Position numbers and translations under genes: made by a program. A stretch of 64,000 nt of DNA, from contig NC_039358.1 of assembly GCF_003573695.1 (NCBI RefSeq), positions 237,712,337 to 237,776,336 of the forward strand, written 5' to 3'. Shown here piece by piece: positions 44,285-55,975 of the stretch; the first letter of the stretch is position 1, and each line of letters begins with the position of its first letter. This stretch comes from Papaver somniferum (lineage: Eukaryota; Streptophyta; Magnoliopsida; Ranunculales; Papaveraceae). The notes beneath the pieces were generated by a model that did not search any database, was not told where the DNA came from, and saw only the letters and a list, made by a program, of their open reading frames with translations.

Positions 44285-44765
44285 TTTATATATGTTTCAT
44301 AAAAAATATTTATTTTAACAAATTTTGGACCAATTTATTTGGTTACATTGACTATTTTATATTTGTTGCAAATTTTGATAATTTTGATAAAGTTTTTATA
44401 AATATCTAGAGAATTCGTTAAATTACTCGCTGTCCAAATGTGTGAAAATATATTTTATTCTAAGTGTGCACAATTATTAAGGCAGTGAGATAAGAATGAG
44501 AAAACAAAAAACAAAACAAAAAAGGATGTTTTTAGCCTCCCTAGTTTGAGGCCTATAGGTTTTACTTGAAGCCTATAAATTTCTTCACCCACCTGCACTA
44601 AGGGGATAAGGAATGTCTAAATTAAGCAAAATTATTAAGTTACACTCGGTATTAAAATTCAATCCCAAGCTTTATCCTTCTAAACTTTAAACATATTCAA
44701 ATCCTTTTAAAACTAAAACACATTCAAAGCATTTCTCTCACAAAATAAAATTAAAACCAAACTTT
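44285..44765. other. Intergenic, no feature recognised
   Basis: AT-rich, with no gene or repeat identified. Confidence 0.35.
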
Positions 44766-45245
44766 ATCGATTGATTCTAACTGCACCGACCGATTTTCAT
44801 CATCTATTTTTTTAAAAATTTCAAACTAAACATCATCGATTGTAACCCATTACTCTTAACTTGTGATTGTGATTTATTTATCTATTCAAAATTGAAAATT
44901 ACAAACAATCTTGGATTATTGTGTTTAACCATAATCAGTCGACGTCCATGTTAATATTGACCAGTTCATATGATAATTGGTCGATGATGTTTGTGACCAC
45001 GTCAACCGATTTATTCTGTATGTATCTTCTGGTCGAAGAATTTTTTAACAAGAATCGGTCGATGTTCATTCCCATATCTCTGATTACGGTATGAAAGAAA
45101 TGCCCTGTTTTTTGTATGTTTCTTTTTCCAGAAACAGATTACGTGAATGTTCTCATAAACCGATTATATAACATTTTATTTCTTAACTGCTAAGCCCATA
45201 AAATCAGTTCATGTAAATGTCCACATAAACCGATTCTTTAACTTC
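44765..45245. repeat. Second locus with the E3-type AATCGG motif
   Basis: Scattered ACCGATT / AATCGGT words, several in inverted pairs (near 44790, 44934, 45006, 45053, 45128, 45158, 45198, 45226), with the fuller form CATAAACCGATT at the end. Probably a fragment of an E3-family element. No gene found with it. Confidence 0.55.
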
Positions 45246-45639
45246 AATATATCATCTCTCCTTATAAAAAAATTAGAAGCAGGAGTTCGAATCTCGTAAT
45301 CAATTTCAACGTGAAGGAGTTTGGATTCAGTCTAGGGACCATTGTACTACCTTATTAAAAAAAAGTTGCTGAAATAACACAAAGCACACTAAGTATGCTC
45401 GATCTTGCGACGTCTCAGACTTTAAAGTGAAAATAAAGAACAAAGATTCGATGGGCTTCCGGCAGGAAACAAGGGAAAAAAGAAAAAATCACACCGTGTA
45501 TCAAGCTAATCACCTAACAGCGGGATTGATCTATGTATTTGGAAGGGTGAAGATTAGGGATTTTCTGTTGCAGAATGTTGCAAGTGTTTAGAAGACGACG
45601 ACCCTCTAATATAAATGCGTCTGGAACCCAAGAACCCCA

Positions 45640-46330
45640 CAAAAGTTTATTTTCTTTGTATGGACACTTTGTAATAATGCAACACCTACATTGAAATTAT
45701 ACAAGAATACTATCATGGTGAACGGGTGTTTATTGTGCAAAAAAGCGACAAAGTCTAAGCAACATATTTTTTTACATTGTGAAACTACGAGGTCAGTTTG
45801 GCATTACTCTCTGAAATTTTTCAAATGAGTCTTAAAGAATACTAGTACTATTAATGTTGTAAGGAAAGTGATTTGGGACATATATCTTGTTAGAATATGG
45901 GCATCCAACTTAAAACCAATTGGCAATGAGTGGAGTGTCCCAAAGGATTATAAACCGCAGGATCTTAAATTGCCCAGACAATGTGGGACTAATAATCTCA
46001 ACACGTCCCCTCACGTGTAGCCACGAGTTACGCGGAGTAAAGGTGCAGTCAAACGATGACTCGACACAAATAGCCTGCTCTGATACCATGTTAGAATATC
46101 AGCATCCAACTCAAAACCAATTGACAATGAATGGAGTTACCCATAGGATTATAAACTGCAGGATCTTAAATTTTCCGGACAATGTGGGACTAATAATCTC
46201 AACATATCTGCTTGCTATTTGGTGGGTAATGTGGATTGAAAGACATATACACGGCCTTTTAATGGAAAATATAATTCTCTTAATTCAATATCATTGACAG
46301 TGTGAAGATTCTTGTGTACAATTAGTATGT
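45640..46330 (+). pseudogene. LINE remnant (zf-RVT region), split by a TRIM
   Basis: Plus strand reads NGCLLCKKATKSKQHIFLHC then ETTRSVWHYSLKFF, the Cys/His zinc-binding domain at the end of plant LINE reverse transcriptases. It continues at 46210 with LAIWWVMWIERHIHG after the TRIM inserted at TATCT. Stops and short A-rich sequence follow. Confidence 0.65.
45888..46204 (-). mobile_element. TRIM element, 317 bp, complete
   Basis: Two 116-bp LTRs (45888-46003 and 46089-46204), each TGTTAGAATAT..CTCAACA, flank an 85-bp interior. TATCT flanks the element on both sides (45883-45887, 46205-46209). Polarity is minus: TGGTATCAGAGC, a perfect initiator-tRNA-Met primer site, abuts the right LTR (46088-46077), and GTGAGGGGACG abuts the left one as a purine tract. 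No coding capacity. Confidence 0.92.
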
Positions 46331-46654
46331 TGGAACGGATATTTTTGTGGGTTATTTTTTGGATACAATTATAAACAACTGAGATGCAGTCATGAGATAA
46401 TTGTAGTTGGTATTTATTTTATTCTTTTGGTTTTTTCTTTTCCTTTTATGTATAGCTCAATGCTAGGTAATTTGTGTTTTGCTTCATTTCACCACTCTCT
46501 TTGTGATGTTTTGATTTATTTTTTTCAACATATTGCCCTTTCTTGTGTCAATTTTTTTTACCATACTCAAACTTAGGTACAGTACTAGTTCAACCATACT
46601 CAAACTCGTAAGGGGTAGGCGCTTTGCCTGTATAAATATACAAGGTCCTTTTGT

Positions 46655-46680
46655 GCCCGTGCAATAATGCACGGGCTAGT
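46655..46680 (+). other. Possible Helitron 3' terminus
   Basis: GCCCGTGC AATAAT GCACGGGC forms an 8-bp GC-rich hairpin directly followed by TAGT, so that CTAGT closes the sequence. Helitrons end in a hairpin plus CTRR, but usually with a few bases between. No 5' TC end was identified. Confidence 0.3.
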
Positions 46681-47837
46681 TCATCAATTGATTACGTCTT
46701 CTAGTGCCCTGACCTTTTGCACTCTTTTACTTGAGGTTTTCTTGTCATATATCATATATCATTAATAAGCATAACTATGTTCACATAGTGAAGGTAAAGC
46801 ATGGTTTCCGTATGTCTTGACTCAATAAAATTTAAGATTTATTAGTATTTTGATCCTCTTTTCTTCATTGTGTGCAACATCTTTAAGTTGTATGAAACAT
46901 AGAAGTATCATAAAAGTGTCATTAATATTAAAATATTAAAAAGATGTATGGACGACGATTCATGTATATCAGCGTCTGCTCCATCTAGAGTTGTCAATTA
47001 GTAACCCAACCTGCGGGTTAAACCTAGCTTGGCTTTTTTCAACCCGGACCGGCTGAGCTTGTTTCCTAAACGGGCCGGGCTAGGTTTGTTATATCTGACT
47101 CTAGTAGAAAACAAGCCGGGCTAGGTCTAACCCGCGGGTTACTCGCCAACCCGCCAAGATACTTGGTTTCTATTAAAATCGTAATTCTTATGATATATAT
47201 TCAAGTTAATTGAACACTTTTAAGAAAATTTAGAACCCAAATTTTCACCGAACACCTAAAAATACACCGTATCCATGAACAATTAACTAATTAGATCTCC
47301 AACATTCATTTGTATGATGATTGTATTGCTAATTACTCAAAGTTAATTTCAAACAATCAATCAAAATAAATAGAAATGCTAAATACTTGGATTCACCAAA
47401 GAATGGGTAGGCAGACCAATGAAGATCAACTGATTAATGTATATATCGTTGCAATTTGTAACACACACCAAAAAGATCTATGGTTTTCTTCAGAGTCAAA
47501 ATGGCGTAACAGAAGAAGCTAAAGAAGATGAAATTTTATTATAGAGAATAAAGAAGAAAGGAGATTAAATGTTATCGCAGTTACAAAAAAAGAAAAGGTG
47601 AAGTAAAGATAAGGATTACACTAAACCTAGAATATAGGATCTCAATGAAACATGAAAAGAATATAGGGGCGCAGACGACGCTGAGGAGATAAGATTAGGG
47701 CAAGTGTTTTTTAGTGAAGTGCGCAAGATTTTGAAACAAATTTAGTCATCAGATTAAGTTCGGATTTATATGAATACGAAATTCATTTTGGTCAAAATCA
47801 GCTGGCCCAGTTTGCTGGTTGTTCTGTTAGTTAATAT

Positions 47838-50274
47838 CAAGGTTTGAAAAACGGCCGTTTTTTCCGAAAAACAAAATGGGGTTATTTAGACCTGTTATAA
47901 CCGTTTTCACACCTGTGATTACCGTTTTTCTAAAATTAATATTTCAGTTTTTTCTTCTAAATAACATTTTAACACACGTTTTTTACACCGCATTTTCCGT
48001 TTTCATACCGGTTAAACTCGTTTTTAAGGAAAAAAAAATTGAGTTGGAGAAATTCTTATACAATTTTTAATTTCAAAGTTACAACTAAAATTTCATAAAT
48101 AATCATTAAACACTTCAAATTTTATAAACTTACAATAAGTAACCTAATGACAGTAGTGCTTGAAATTTTAAACTTAGACAAACCAACTTGTACCGGCATT
48201 TTTTTTCGACTTATTCAAGTATTTTTTGTTTTCTCGACGATTCTCAGTTGATTCCTCCTCCTCTTCCTCCGCCTCATATTGGTTCGCGTAATGCATTTGG
48301 CTGTCGTAGTTAACAGTATCGTCATCTTCATAACCATAGTCTTCTTCCTCATTATCATTACGATTATCTACTTCATTATTGATATTAATATTGGAATTAT
48401 ACTCTTCATTAATTTCTCGGGTATCTTCTTCTGGACGATCTTCAGTGTAATGAGAATTGTATATGGGATTTTCATTTTCATGACCTTGTGTATTGTCTCC
48501 AAATGTTAGGTTACCAAAGTCATAAACAAAGTTACTCACTGGAAACCTTTGATATGAGATTTCAACTTCTGGATCATGCCATTCGTATGGTGGAGGGAGA
48601 GCTCTGGATTATTAGCTGCTTCCTCTTCCAATTCATTTAACCAATGTTCTTCCTGAGGTAAAACTGGTGATTCATCATCCCCTGCTATCCAATCAAGCAT
48701 ATTTTCATCTGTCAGCAGGCTATGAACATCGTGGACATCGATGTTATGTCGCTTTGCTTTACCTTGAACTCTTTGCTGCTCCAATCTTAAATTGTATTGA
48801 ACATATACCAAATCTTTTATTCTTGACGAAACTAAACGGTTGCGTAGTTTGGTGTGAATTCTTTCAAACACACTCCAATTCCTCTCGGATCCAGACGATG
48901 TGTTTGTCTGGATTAGTATCTTTACCGCGATCCTCTGGAGTGATGGAAACTGAGCACCGTATGACAACCACCAGCTTACAGGATCACCTTGCAGAGCATC
49001 CAATCTTGCTGATGGTGATGCAAATTGGTCTTGCATCATTTGCATTCTTCCCCCCTAAAAATATCAAAAACTGTGAATAGAAATTCATATAATTACGAAA
49101 TTAATTGTTAATAAAAATTCACACCTCTAGCATGCATGTCGCTTGTTCTTGAAGGAGCTCTGTATGATTTTCCGAAATTTGCAACTGTATTGAATGCCTC
49201 GTGGTACTGAGTTGAGTTGGCCACATTGAAGGGAATATCATTAGCATAGAAAAACGTCCAACAGAAGAATCAACTTTTTCCCGGCATGTTTTATTTCTCC
49301 CAAAATTCGCCATGCTAGGTTGAGAATCCCTATTAGTATTATATTGTCCTCCCATATCCACAAACATCCTAGGTGCTTGGTGTGGTGTACGCATTGAAGA
49401 ACTAGGTATGTCCATAGAGGCCTGTGGACGCTGTGATGTACCTTCTCCGGCATTAGTATTCTTACTTTTTCATGCACAGGGTTTCACGGTTCATTTTCAT
49501 ACATATCTTGAATTTCTGTATCTTCATATTCAGTTTCTAATACTCGTTTCCGTTTTGCTTTGTTTCTGTCTTGCACCCATACTTTTGCTAAATTTTTAAT
49601 CTCAGGTGGCACATGCATGCAGGGAGTAATTGTACCTCTTTGTTGTGCCAAATGCATTTTGAAACGCGAAATTCCCGCAGACACTTCTTTTTCACAAAAA
49701 TTACACTTCAACTTTTTACCATCACTCATTACAGTACAATATGCATGAAAAACATCTCGTTTTGCAGATGTTGATCCTTCCATTATATTCTGTAAGTAGG
49801 AAATTTCACATAGCAATAAGTGACATATATCAATTCATCATGCCATTTTTTTTATAAAGAAACAATGATTTTTTACGTGCCAACTGATTCAAGTTGATGG
49901 ACTATTTAATTATGAATTTTAGCATTTATTAAAACATTTCTTAAATAAATGATAATAAAATGAGCAAAAAATCTATATTTCTTAAAACATTTCTTAGATA
50001 AAAAATGAAAAAACGTAGTAACAACGTTATTTAGACCCTTGTAACCGTTTTCAATGCTCTAATTACCATTACATAGGAAATTCAGATCACAAATTATTTA
50101 TTTTTCTTATTTAACCGTTATCACACCCGTTATTTTAAAAAAACGTCAAAAGAACGCGTTTTATTCCTATATAACGCGTTTTTGACCCAAAACGTGCTCA
50201 CACCCGTCAAAACACGTTATAACGGTCACGCCTAGTACCTGTGACCTGGGCCGTGACCCGTTTTTCGAACCTTG
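47838..50274 (-). mobile_element. Inner hAT element (2.44 kb), internally deleted
   Basis: Terminal inverted repeat CAAGGTTYGAAAAACGG at 47838 and on the minus strand from 50274, flanked by a perfect 8-bp duplication GTTAATAT (47830-47837, 50275-50282). Subterminal sequence has many ACCGTTTT / AACGCGTTTT words on both sides (47855-48010, 50015-50230). It carries a hAT transposase gene lacking its middle. Confidence 0.9.
48174..49783 (-). pseudogene. hAT transposase, BED finger and dimerisation domain, core deleted
   Basis: From ATG 49783: a BED zinc finger (CNFCEKEVSAGISRFKMHLA then H), a basic segment, fragments at 49477-49119, then the hAT C-terminal dimerisation domain at 49045-48536 (WWLSYGAQFPSLQRIAVKIL, SGSERNWSVFERIHTKLRNR). 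The acidic, Asn/Glu-rich tail (48539-48174) is in another frame after a shift near 48540. The DUF659/RNase-H-like catalytic region between finger and dimerisation domain is missing. Confidence 0.85.
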
Positions 50275-50429
50275 GTTAATATCCCATAGGTTAAAAGTTC
50301 GAATCTCTCTAATATTACCCTTTTTTAGCGTTTTACGAACTACAGCTTTACTTCTGACTATTTATGTTAAATGACAAGTCAACCCGGCCCTAGCTTGGCT
50401 TGTTTGACAGCTCTAGCTTCATCTTTTGG

Positions 50430-50820
50430 GTTGACACTAATTTGATGACTAAGGCAGTGTCTTTTGCATAACTTCCAATTTGTAATTTAAAAGACCTTTC
50501 CTGGCCGGTGGCATGTCATAAAAACAAAATTAGTACAAATCAATTTGCACAACTGTAACGTTGCCCTGGCATTTTAAACAATTGGTCTTATTTGTAGGAC
50601 CCTGCAAAACCCGAAATCACTTTATTCACATATATGCAAGTGTAACAAAATCACAGTTCACTGCATTGAACAATTAAATTTGATTTTTTTTTAAAGTAAA
50701 TAAAAACATACCAACCGAATGGCTTTCTTTCTTGATCATAAAATCCATAACTATAGTTTTGGTGAAGAAACATGATAACTATAATGATGGTGAAAACTGG
50801 GAGATTACTTTAACTAATAT
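50430..50820. other. Intergenic, no feature recognised
   Basis: Short AT-rich stretch between the outer hAT and E2. Nothing identified. Confidence 0.35.
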
Positions 50821-51142
50821 AAAGAATTTAGGGGCAACTCAAAAGGATTTAGGGGCCATCAATAAAACAAAAAAGATCACCCAAAGGAAAAATGTAGCCA
50901 GCCCTTATCTCGCGTAATTCGTAATGGCGAAATTACCCTTATATATTCGGAGGATATGATAACATTTTTATCCTCGATTGCAATCGGAAGACAAAATATT
51001 ACCCAGACTTCTGATTGTAGTCGGTGCAGTATTAGAATGATTTCTGTTTCATTTTTTCCATTTCTTTTTCATTTTTGAGTTGTTAGAGTTATAGAGAAGA
51101 AGGTGAAGGAAAAAAGGGAAAACCCACTTTATCACTACAAAA

Positions 51143-52262
51143 ATGGATGGATATGAAGAAGAAGGTGAGAATCATGGCGAAAAACAAAATGTTGAGGGTT
51201 CACGACCGTTTAGAGAAGACGATTTGGGGTATATGTTGAATGATCCAAACTTTTGTGGAGAGGAAAACCTATACGACCCTTTCATGGAAGAAAATGGAGA
51301 ATCGCCTGATATTGAAGCTAACGATGCATGTAAAACACAGGTATTGTGTTAAGAAACTCAAATACTCGATTTGCATGCGTTTGTGTGCTTTTGTAAATAA
51401 GAAAAACCGATTATTGCATGCATTGAATGCTATGAACTACCCAAATTCGGTAGATAATTTCTCGAATAAACTTACAAATATGACACACTGAGTACCAAAT
51501 ATGTATATTCGGTAGTTCCAAGATAGTAGTTTACTGCCGAATATGAGAAAAAACCCCAAACTGGTTTTCCAAAAAAATCTACATTCGGTAGTTATGTAGA
51601 GTTATTTACCCCCGAATGTCCCCAAAAACGAATTCCTCAAAAAATTTCAAAACTCAGTATTCATATCCTTTACAATCGGTAATAGTTTAACATTATTTGA
51701 CTGTCGAATATAACAGTGGCCTCAAAATAAAATTTCCGAAAACTTGAAAATCGGATGTTTATCGGTTAAAGTTATCTCCCGGTTATTTATATTCGGCTGT
51801 TTTACTATATATTTTAGCTTCCGATTATATCATTTTTTGCACTCAGTAAACTGTGTACATTCATTTGCATAAATCGGGTGTTTTGAGTAACCGATAGGAT
51901 TCCGAATATAGTATATTCGGCAGTTTGACTTATTTAATAACCTCCGATTATTGTATAATAATTTGTTGCTTTCATATGCAGGCCGTTGAAGAGTTTGTTG
52001 ATGATTTCTATTTGAGGCCGACACTTCCCTATACTGTGCAAACGATTTGGTATACTCATTACTACTTTTCTTTTTTTTCAAAATTTATATGTTAAATAGT
52101 TATGCTTATTAGATTTGTTTTGTTTTATGCACGTTTAGACATTTGGAAGTAAGAAGGTGGCAAAGGAATGGCTTATGAACAAGGCAAAAGATAACATGTG
52201 CGTGGTAGTTCAAAATTGTGGCGTGGATTCTTGTACTTACCAAAAAAAGGACCCAATGAAAC
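51143..52262 (+). pseudogene. mudrA-like 5' exons (E2), truncated
   Basis: Exon 1 (51143-51340) encodes an acidic leader (MDGYEEEGENHGEK..) ending CAG|GTATTG, exon 2 is 51982-52049, exon 3 starts at 52139 (TFGSKKVAKEWLMNKAKDNM, CVVVQN). These match exons 1-3 of the E1 gene in position and phase. Coding homology stops at about 52262, where the coiled-coil gene begins in the opposite orientation, so the zinc cluster and catalytic core are absent. The introns carry the TTCGG motif array. Confidence 0.7.
51360..51970. repeat. E2 motif array, block 1
   Basis: Copies of ATTCGGTAG, CCGAATAT and TTCCGATTAT in both orientations in the first intron of the E2 mudrA-like gene (near 51447, 51508, 51536, 51584, 51613, 51683, 51821, 51893, 51915). 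Confidence 0.75.
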
Positions 52263-52561
52263 GTAATCCAAAATATACGATCGTCCTGTTGTTCTTTGGG
52301 TAGATCTTTCACAATATAATAATTTTTTATCCATTCGATATCTTCCTCAACTTGTTTTAATCTTTCTCTACGATGGAATTGTTCTTGACCTCGCTTCTTA
52401 GCCTTGATTTCCTCTTCCTCCTCATTCGTTGCCACTAACGATGGTTTAATTTTTTTGGGTTGTTTGTTCCTTTTTTGTATTTCTTCTTCCATTGCTGCAA
52501 TTGATGTAGTTGTTCGCTTGCATCTTCGAAGTATGTTGTCGATTGATGATGGACTTGCCAT
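52262..52561 (-). pseudogene. E2 coiled-coil accessory protein, truncated and inverted
   Basis: From ATG 52561: SIDNILRRCKRTTTSIAAME, EEIQKRNKQPKKIKPS, a Glu-rich stretch, then DIEWIKNYYIVKDLPKEQQD and FWI. Homologous to the E1 gene at 6480-7043, which is on the plus strand there. Here it is on the minus strand and ends abruptly at the mudrA junction, so E2 suffered an inversion or deletion between the two genes. Confidence 0.7.
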
Positions 52562-52689
52562 TGAAAAGGTTTTTCATTCTGATTTTTTACTCAATAATAA
52601 CTGAGAGGGGTTACCTTCCTTATATAGATTAGAGTTCCAACAGATCTAATTTTTGAAAATATGGCCGTTGAGGTTTCTGAAAATATGGC

Positions 52690-53240
52690 CGTTGAGGTTT
52701 CATATCAATGATGCACTACAATCGGTTGCTAACGATACATGTATTCCCTCCGAATAGGACATTCGGTAGCGACCTTAAATTTTATCTACCGATTAGGTTG
52801 GTATTTCTAAACACGACTATATTATTCGGAGGACAATTTTTTTTTGTAAAGTTCCGAATGTATGATGTCCCAAAAATCAGAATTTGGGAAAAACTGATAC
52901 TTTTCAAATTTTGAACTTGAAATAATCGGAAGTTAACTTAGTTACCCAAACTTCCGAATATGGGTTGTCTAACCTTCTATATTGGCCCTTGGAACCACCT
53001 AGAGCCATGGCATGGTTTGTTTTGAACTTGTAATATTCGGAGGATAATTTTTTTTTGTAAAGTCCCGAATGAACGATGGCCCAAAAATCAGAATTTGGGA
53101 AAAACTGATACTTTTCAAATTTTGAACTTGAAATAATCGGAAGTTAACTTAGTTACCCAAACATCCGAATATACAACACAAATCATTGTCATTTGAACTT
53201 GTCTAACTTAGTTACCCAAACTTCCGAATGTACAACACAA
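52690..53240. repeat. E2 motif array with about 90-bp direct repeats
   Basis: The block from TCCCAAAAATCAGAATTTGG through AATCGGAAGTTAACTTAG to ACTTCCGAAT occurs at about 52867-52963 and 53078-53170; a shorter third tail ends at 53230. The block contains one inverted motif pair. Confidence 0.8.
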
Positions 53241-54332
53241 ATCATTGTCATTTATCTGCTCTTCTTTACTTTACGACCGTGACTACCTCCCAGTCCTGCA
53301 CGACCACGGGTTTGAGCACCTTCAGTTTGAGCACCTTCAGTTGGAGCACCTTCAGCGCTCGATGAAACTCGAGTTCTTTTACCAGTCTTTGATATTGCCA
53401 CCTTGGGCGGATGCCTCTTCGTGACTTTCTCCCCAAACTGGGCAGCATAATCTTCGTTATCCATATTATCAACTAGATCTCTAGCCTCTTTGATCTTCTC
53501 GGCTAGCATGGGATCTCCGCTCTTCAGGCATGCAGTTAACATTTTGGAAACACGCTTGAACCTGTTCACCTGTTTTTTATACGTAATGACATAACATCAA
53601 ACGGTAATTACTTAAGATTTATAGGAATAATATAAAATGAACAAAAATATAAGAACACGCACCAGTCTATCATAACCAGCTTGTTTGTCTTTGATGATAC
53701 AATTATAACTTGAACCGCCGCAGTAGTGTTGGATTTGATTTCACGGATAACCAAAGGATGTGATACCTTGATATACCAACTCATATAGTCTGGAGAATTT
53801 TCATCACCTCGGGTGGTTCGTCTACCAGTGTCGATAATGAAGTCATTCCTCTTATCCCAGTTATCAACAACAGTAGGTGGGCCTGTGTGAACAATCGTGA
53901 GATTATCACCACTAGAAGAGAACAACTCCAACTCCAATTTGTAGTAATCCCCCATTTTATCCACAGGTTGATGTTGTATATACCCGTTTTGTCACATCAC
54001 CCTAGAGGGGTTATACATCACATATCCTGTGGGGTGCCACAATGGTCCAAAATAAAGGGACAAGTCCGACCGAACATTTATATGCCCACTGGCTCGATTT
54101 TCCTTGTATGGATCAAAGCATACGTCTGAGGCCTTCAATTGGTCCAAAATCTGCCTCATGCGAATCAAATTTTGCTCTTTTGTCCTAGAACGGTTGTCTT
54201 CAAATATATACTTTGTTCCTCTACGAGTACCTTTGCACCACCCCGGGTTCTCTCCGGCCAACTTCAGGATAGGGAAGTGGTCATAGATCCATGCCTATAT
54301 ACATAAGAAACCAAGTTTTAGTAAATAGATTG

Positions 54333-54820
54333 TGTATATTCGGTAGTAATTTCCAAACATTATTTCCGATTATATATAATCGGAAATAAAACTGAGTACC
54401 TATCCATCGAATACCCAACATTCGGAAATAGATATGGATCATTTCCTACCGAATATGCGTCATTTGGAGTTCAGTAACCTATGGTTTTTCTGGCCTGTAT
54501 ATTCGGTAGTAATATCAAAAGAATATTTCCGATTATATATAATCGGAAAACAAAATAAATACCTAGCCACCGAATAACCAACATTCGGAAAAAAAGATGG
54601 ATCATCTCCTACCGGATATGCGTCATTTGGAGTTCAGTAACCTATAGTTTTTTGTCCTGTATATTCGGTAGTAATATCAAAAGAATATTTCCGATTATAT
54701 ATAATCGGAAAGCAAAATAAGTACCTAGCCACCGAATAACCAACATTCGGAAAAAGAGATGGATCATTTCCTACCGAATATGCGTCATTTGGAGTTCAGT
54801 AACCTATAGTTTTTCTGGCC
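54333..54820. repeat. 163-bp tandem repeat, three copies (E2)
   Basis: Units begin TGTATATTCGGTAGTAAT at 54333, 54496 and 54658; a fourth start at 54821 degenerates. Each holds TTCGGTAGTAAT, TTTCCGATTATATATAATCGG, CCACCGAATA and CATTCGGAA, that is, four alternating motifs. Confidence 0.9.
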
Positions 54821-55639
54821 TGTATATATTCGGTTCTAATAACAAAAGAATATTCGGTTCTGGCATGTATATACGGTTCTGGCATGTTCCAACAATAAAT
54901 TCTCGGCGGCATTAGCTAACCCCGAGTTGGCAACAATTGACTTGAACCTTTCACATTCACCTGATAAAGGCCACGCAAGCATTTTTGTTGGTACGATGGT
55001 AGGTTTGAGTAGACGGACCGCATCTTGATGATCCTATTAAAGTACATAAAAAATCCTTAATACAAATATTATGATATAACACATAGACAATACATTAATA
55101 AAAAAATAGTAATTTTATTACCTCGGTTTCGTATATTTCTCTGGCCCGTGAGTCTTTGTATCCAAATAGCAATTTTCCTCCATCCGCCGGTAGACCAAGG
55201 ATTTTGCCTGCTGGAATACTCTTCTTCTTCAAGTGTTGAGGGACAAGATGGGATGCTTTCTTAGCAATATCCTTCTTTACACCATATTTTCCTTTTTTGG
55301 CTTTTTGGGTACCACTTGGTTGTCCTTCTTCTTCTTCTTCTACTCTTGGCACTGGATCAACTGGTTCAATTTCATGGTGGGATGTAACTTGTGGAGCAGT
55401 TGGTTCTGCACTTTGTTGAGCGGCTTGTTCAACACTTGGTTGCACCCCTTGTTCACTGCCTTGTTGTTCTACACTTTGTTCAGCACTTGGTTGCACTCCT
55501 TGTTTACTGCTTTGTTCTTGTAAGCTTTGTTGAGCACTTGAATTATCTTTGGCACTCCTTTCCCTCCTAGCACTAGCTGTCACTTTTTTCCTCCTTTCTC
55601 GACTTTGTCTAAACGACAAAGAAAGGAACAATATTTACA

Positions 55640-55975
55640 AACTATACAATCGGAAGACAAAGTATGGAAATATAACCCGAATGTACACATTCGGACGTAA
55701 GAAGACACATACTGTTCCCGAATACAAAACAATCGAAAGCTAACTAAACATATTTACAACCGAATATGCATCAATTGGAGTTCAGAAGCTCTAAATTTTT
55801 CATTCTACACAATCGGAAGACAAAGTACACAACTATAACCCGAATGAATAAATTCGGAAGTAACAAGACACATATTTTTCCCGAATAAAAAACAATCGGT
55901 ATATAACTAAACATGTTTACAACCGAATATTCATCAACTGGAGTTCAGAAACTCTAAAATTTTATCCTACACAAT
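55640..55975. repeat. About 160-bp tandem repeat, two copies (E2)
   Basis: Blocks starting near 55646 and 55805 (ACAATCGGAAGACAAAGTA.. to GGAGTTCAGAAGCTCTAAA) with alternating TTCGG/CCGAA motifs. Shares the GGAGTTCAG word with the 163-bp unit. It lies in intron 1 of the E2 PMD gene; further single motifs run to 56300. Confidence 0.8.

Larger units (their letters stand above)
46986..50415. mobile_element. Outer hAT element (3.43 kb including the inner one)
   Basis: Ends TAGAGTTGTCAA and, on the minus strand, TAGAGCTGTCAA. They are flanked by GCTCCATC (46978-46985) and GCTTCATC (50416-50423), a 7/8 match of the 8-bp length typical of hAT. Subterminal regions are rich in AACCCGCGGGTTA- and CCGGGCTAGG-type words. 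Without the inner element about 1 kb remains and no gene is left in it. Confidence 0.8.

Noticed and set aside
45920..46297. 125-residue open frame with internal duplication
   Set aside because: It reads across both LTRs of the TRIM; the duplication is the LTR pair.
49241..49477. Separate gene in the hAT
   Set aside because: Debris of the hAT transposase between the BED finger and the dimerisation domain, in alternative frames.
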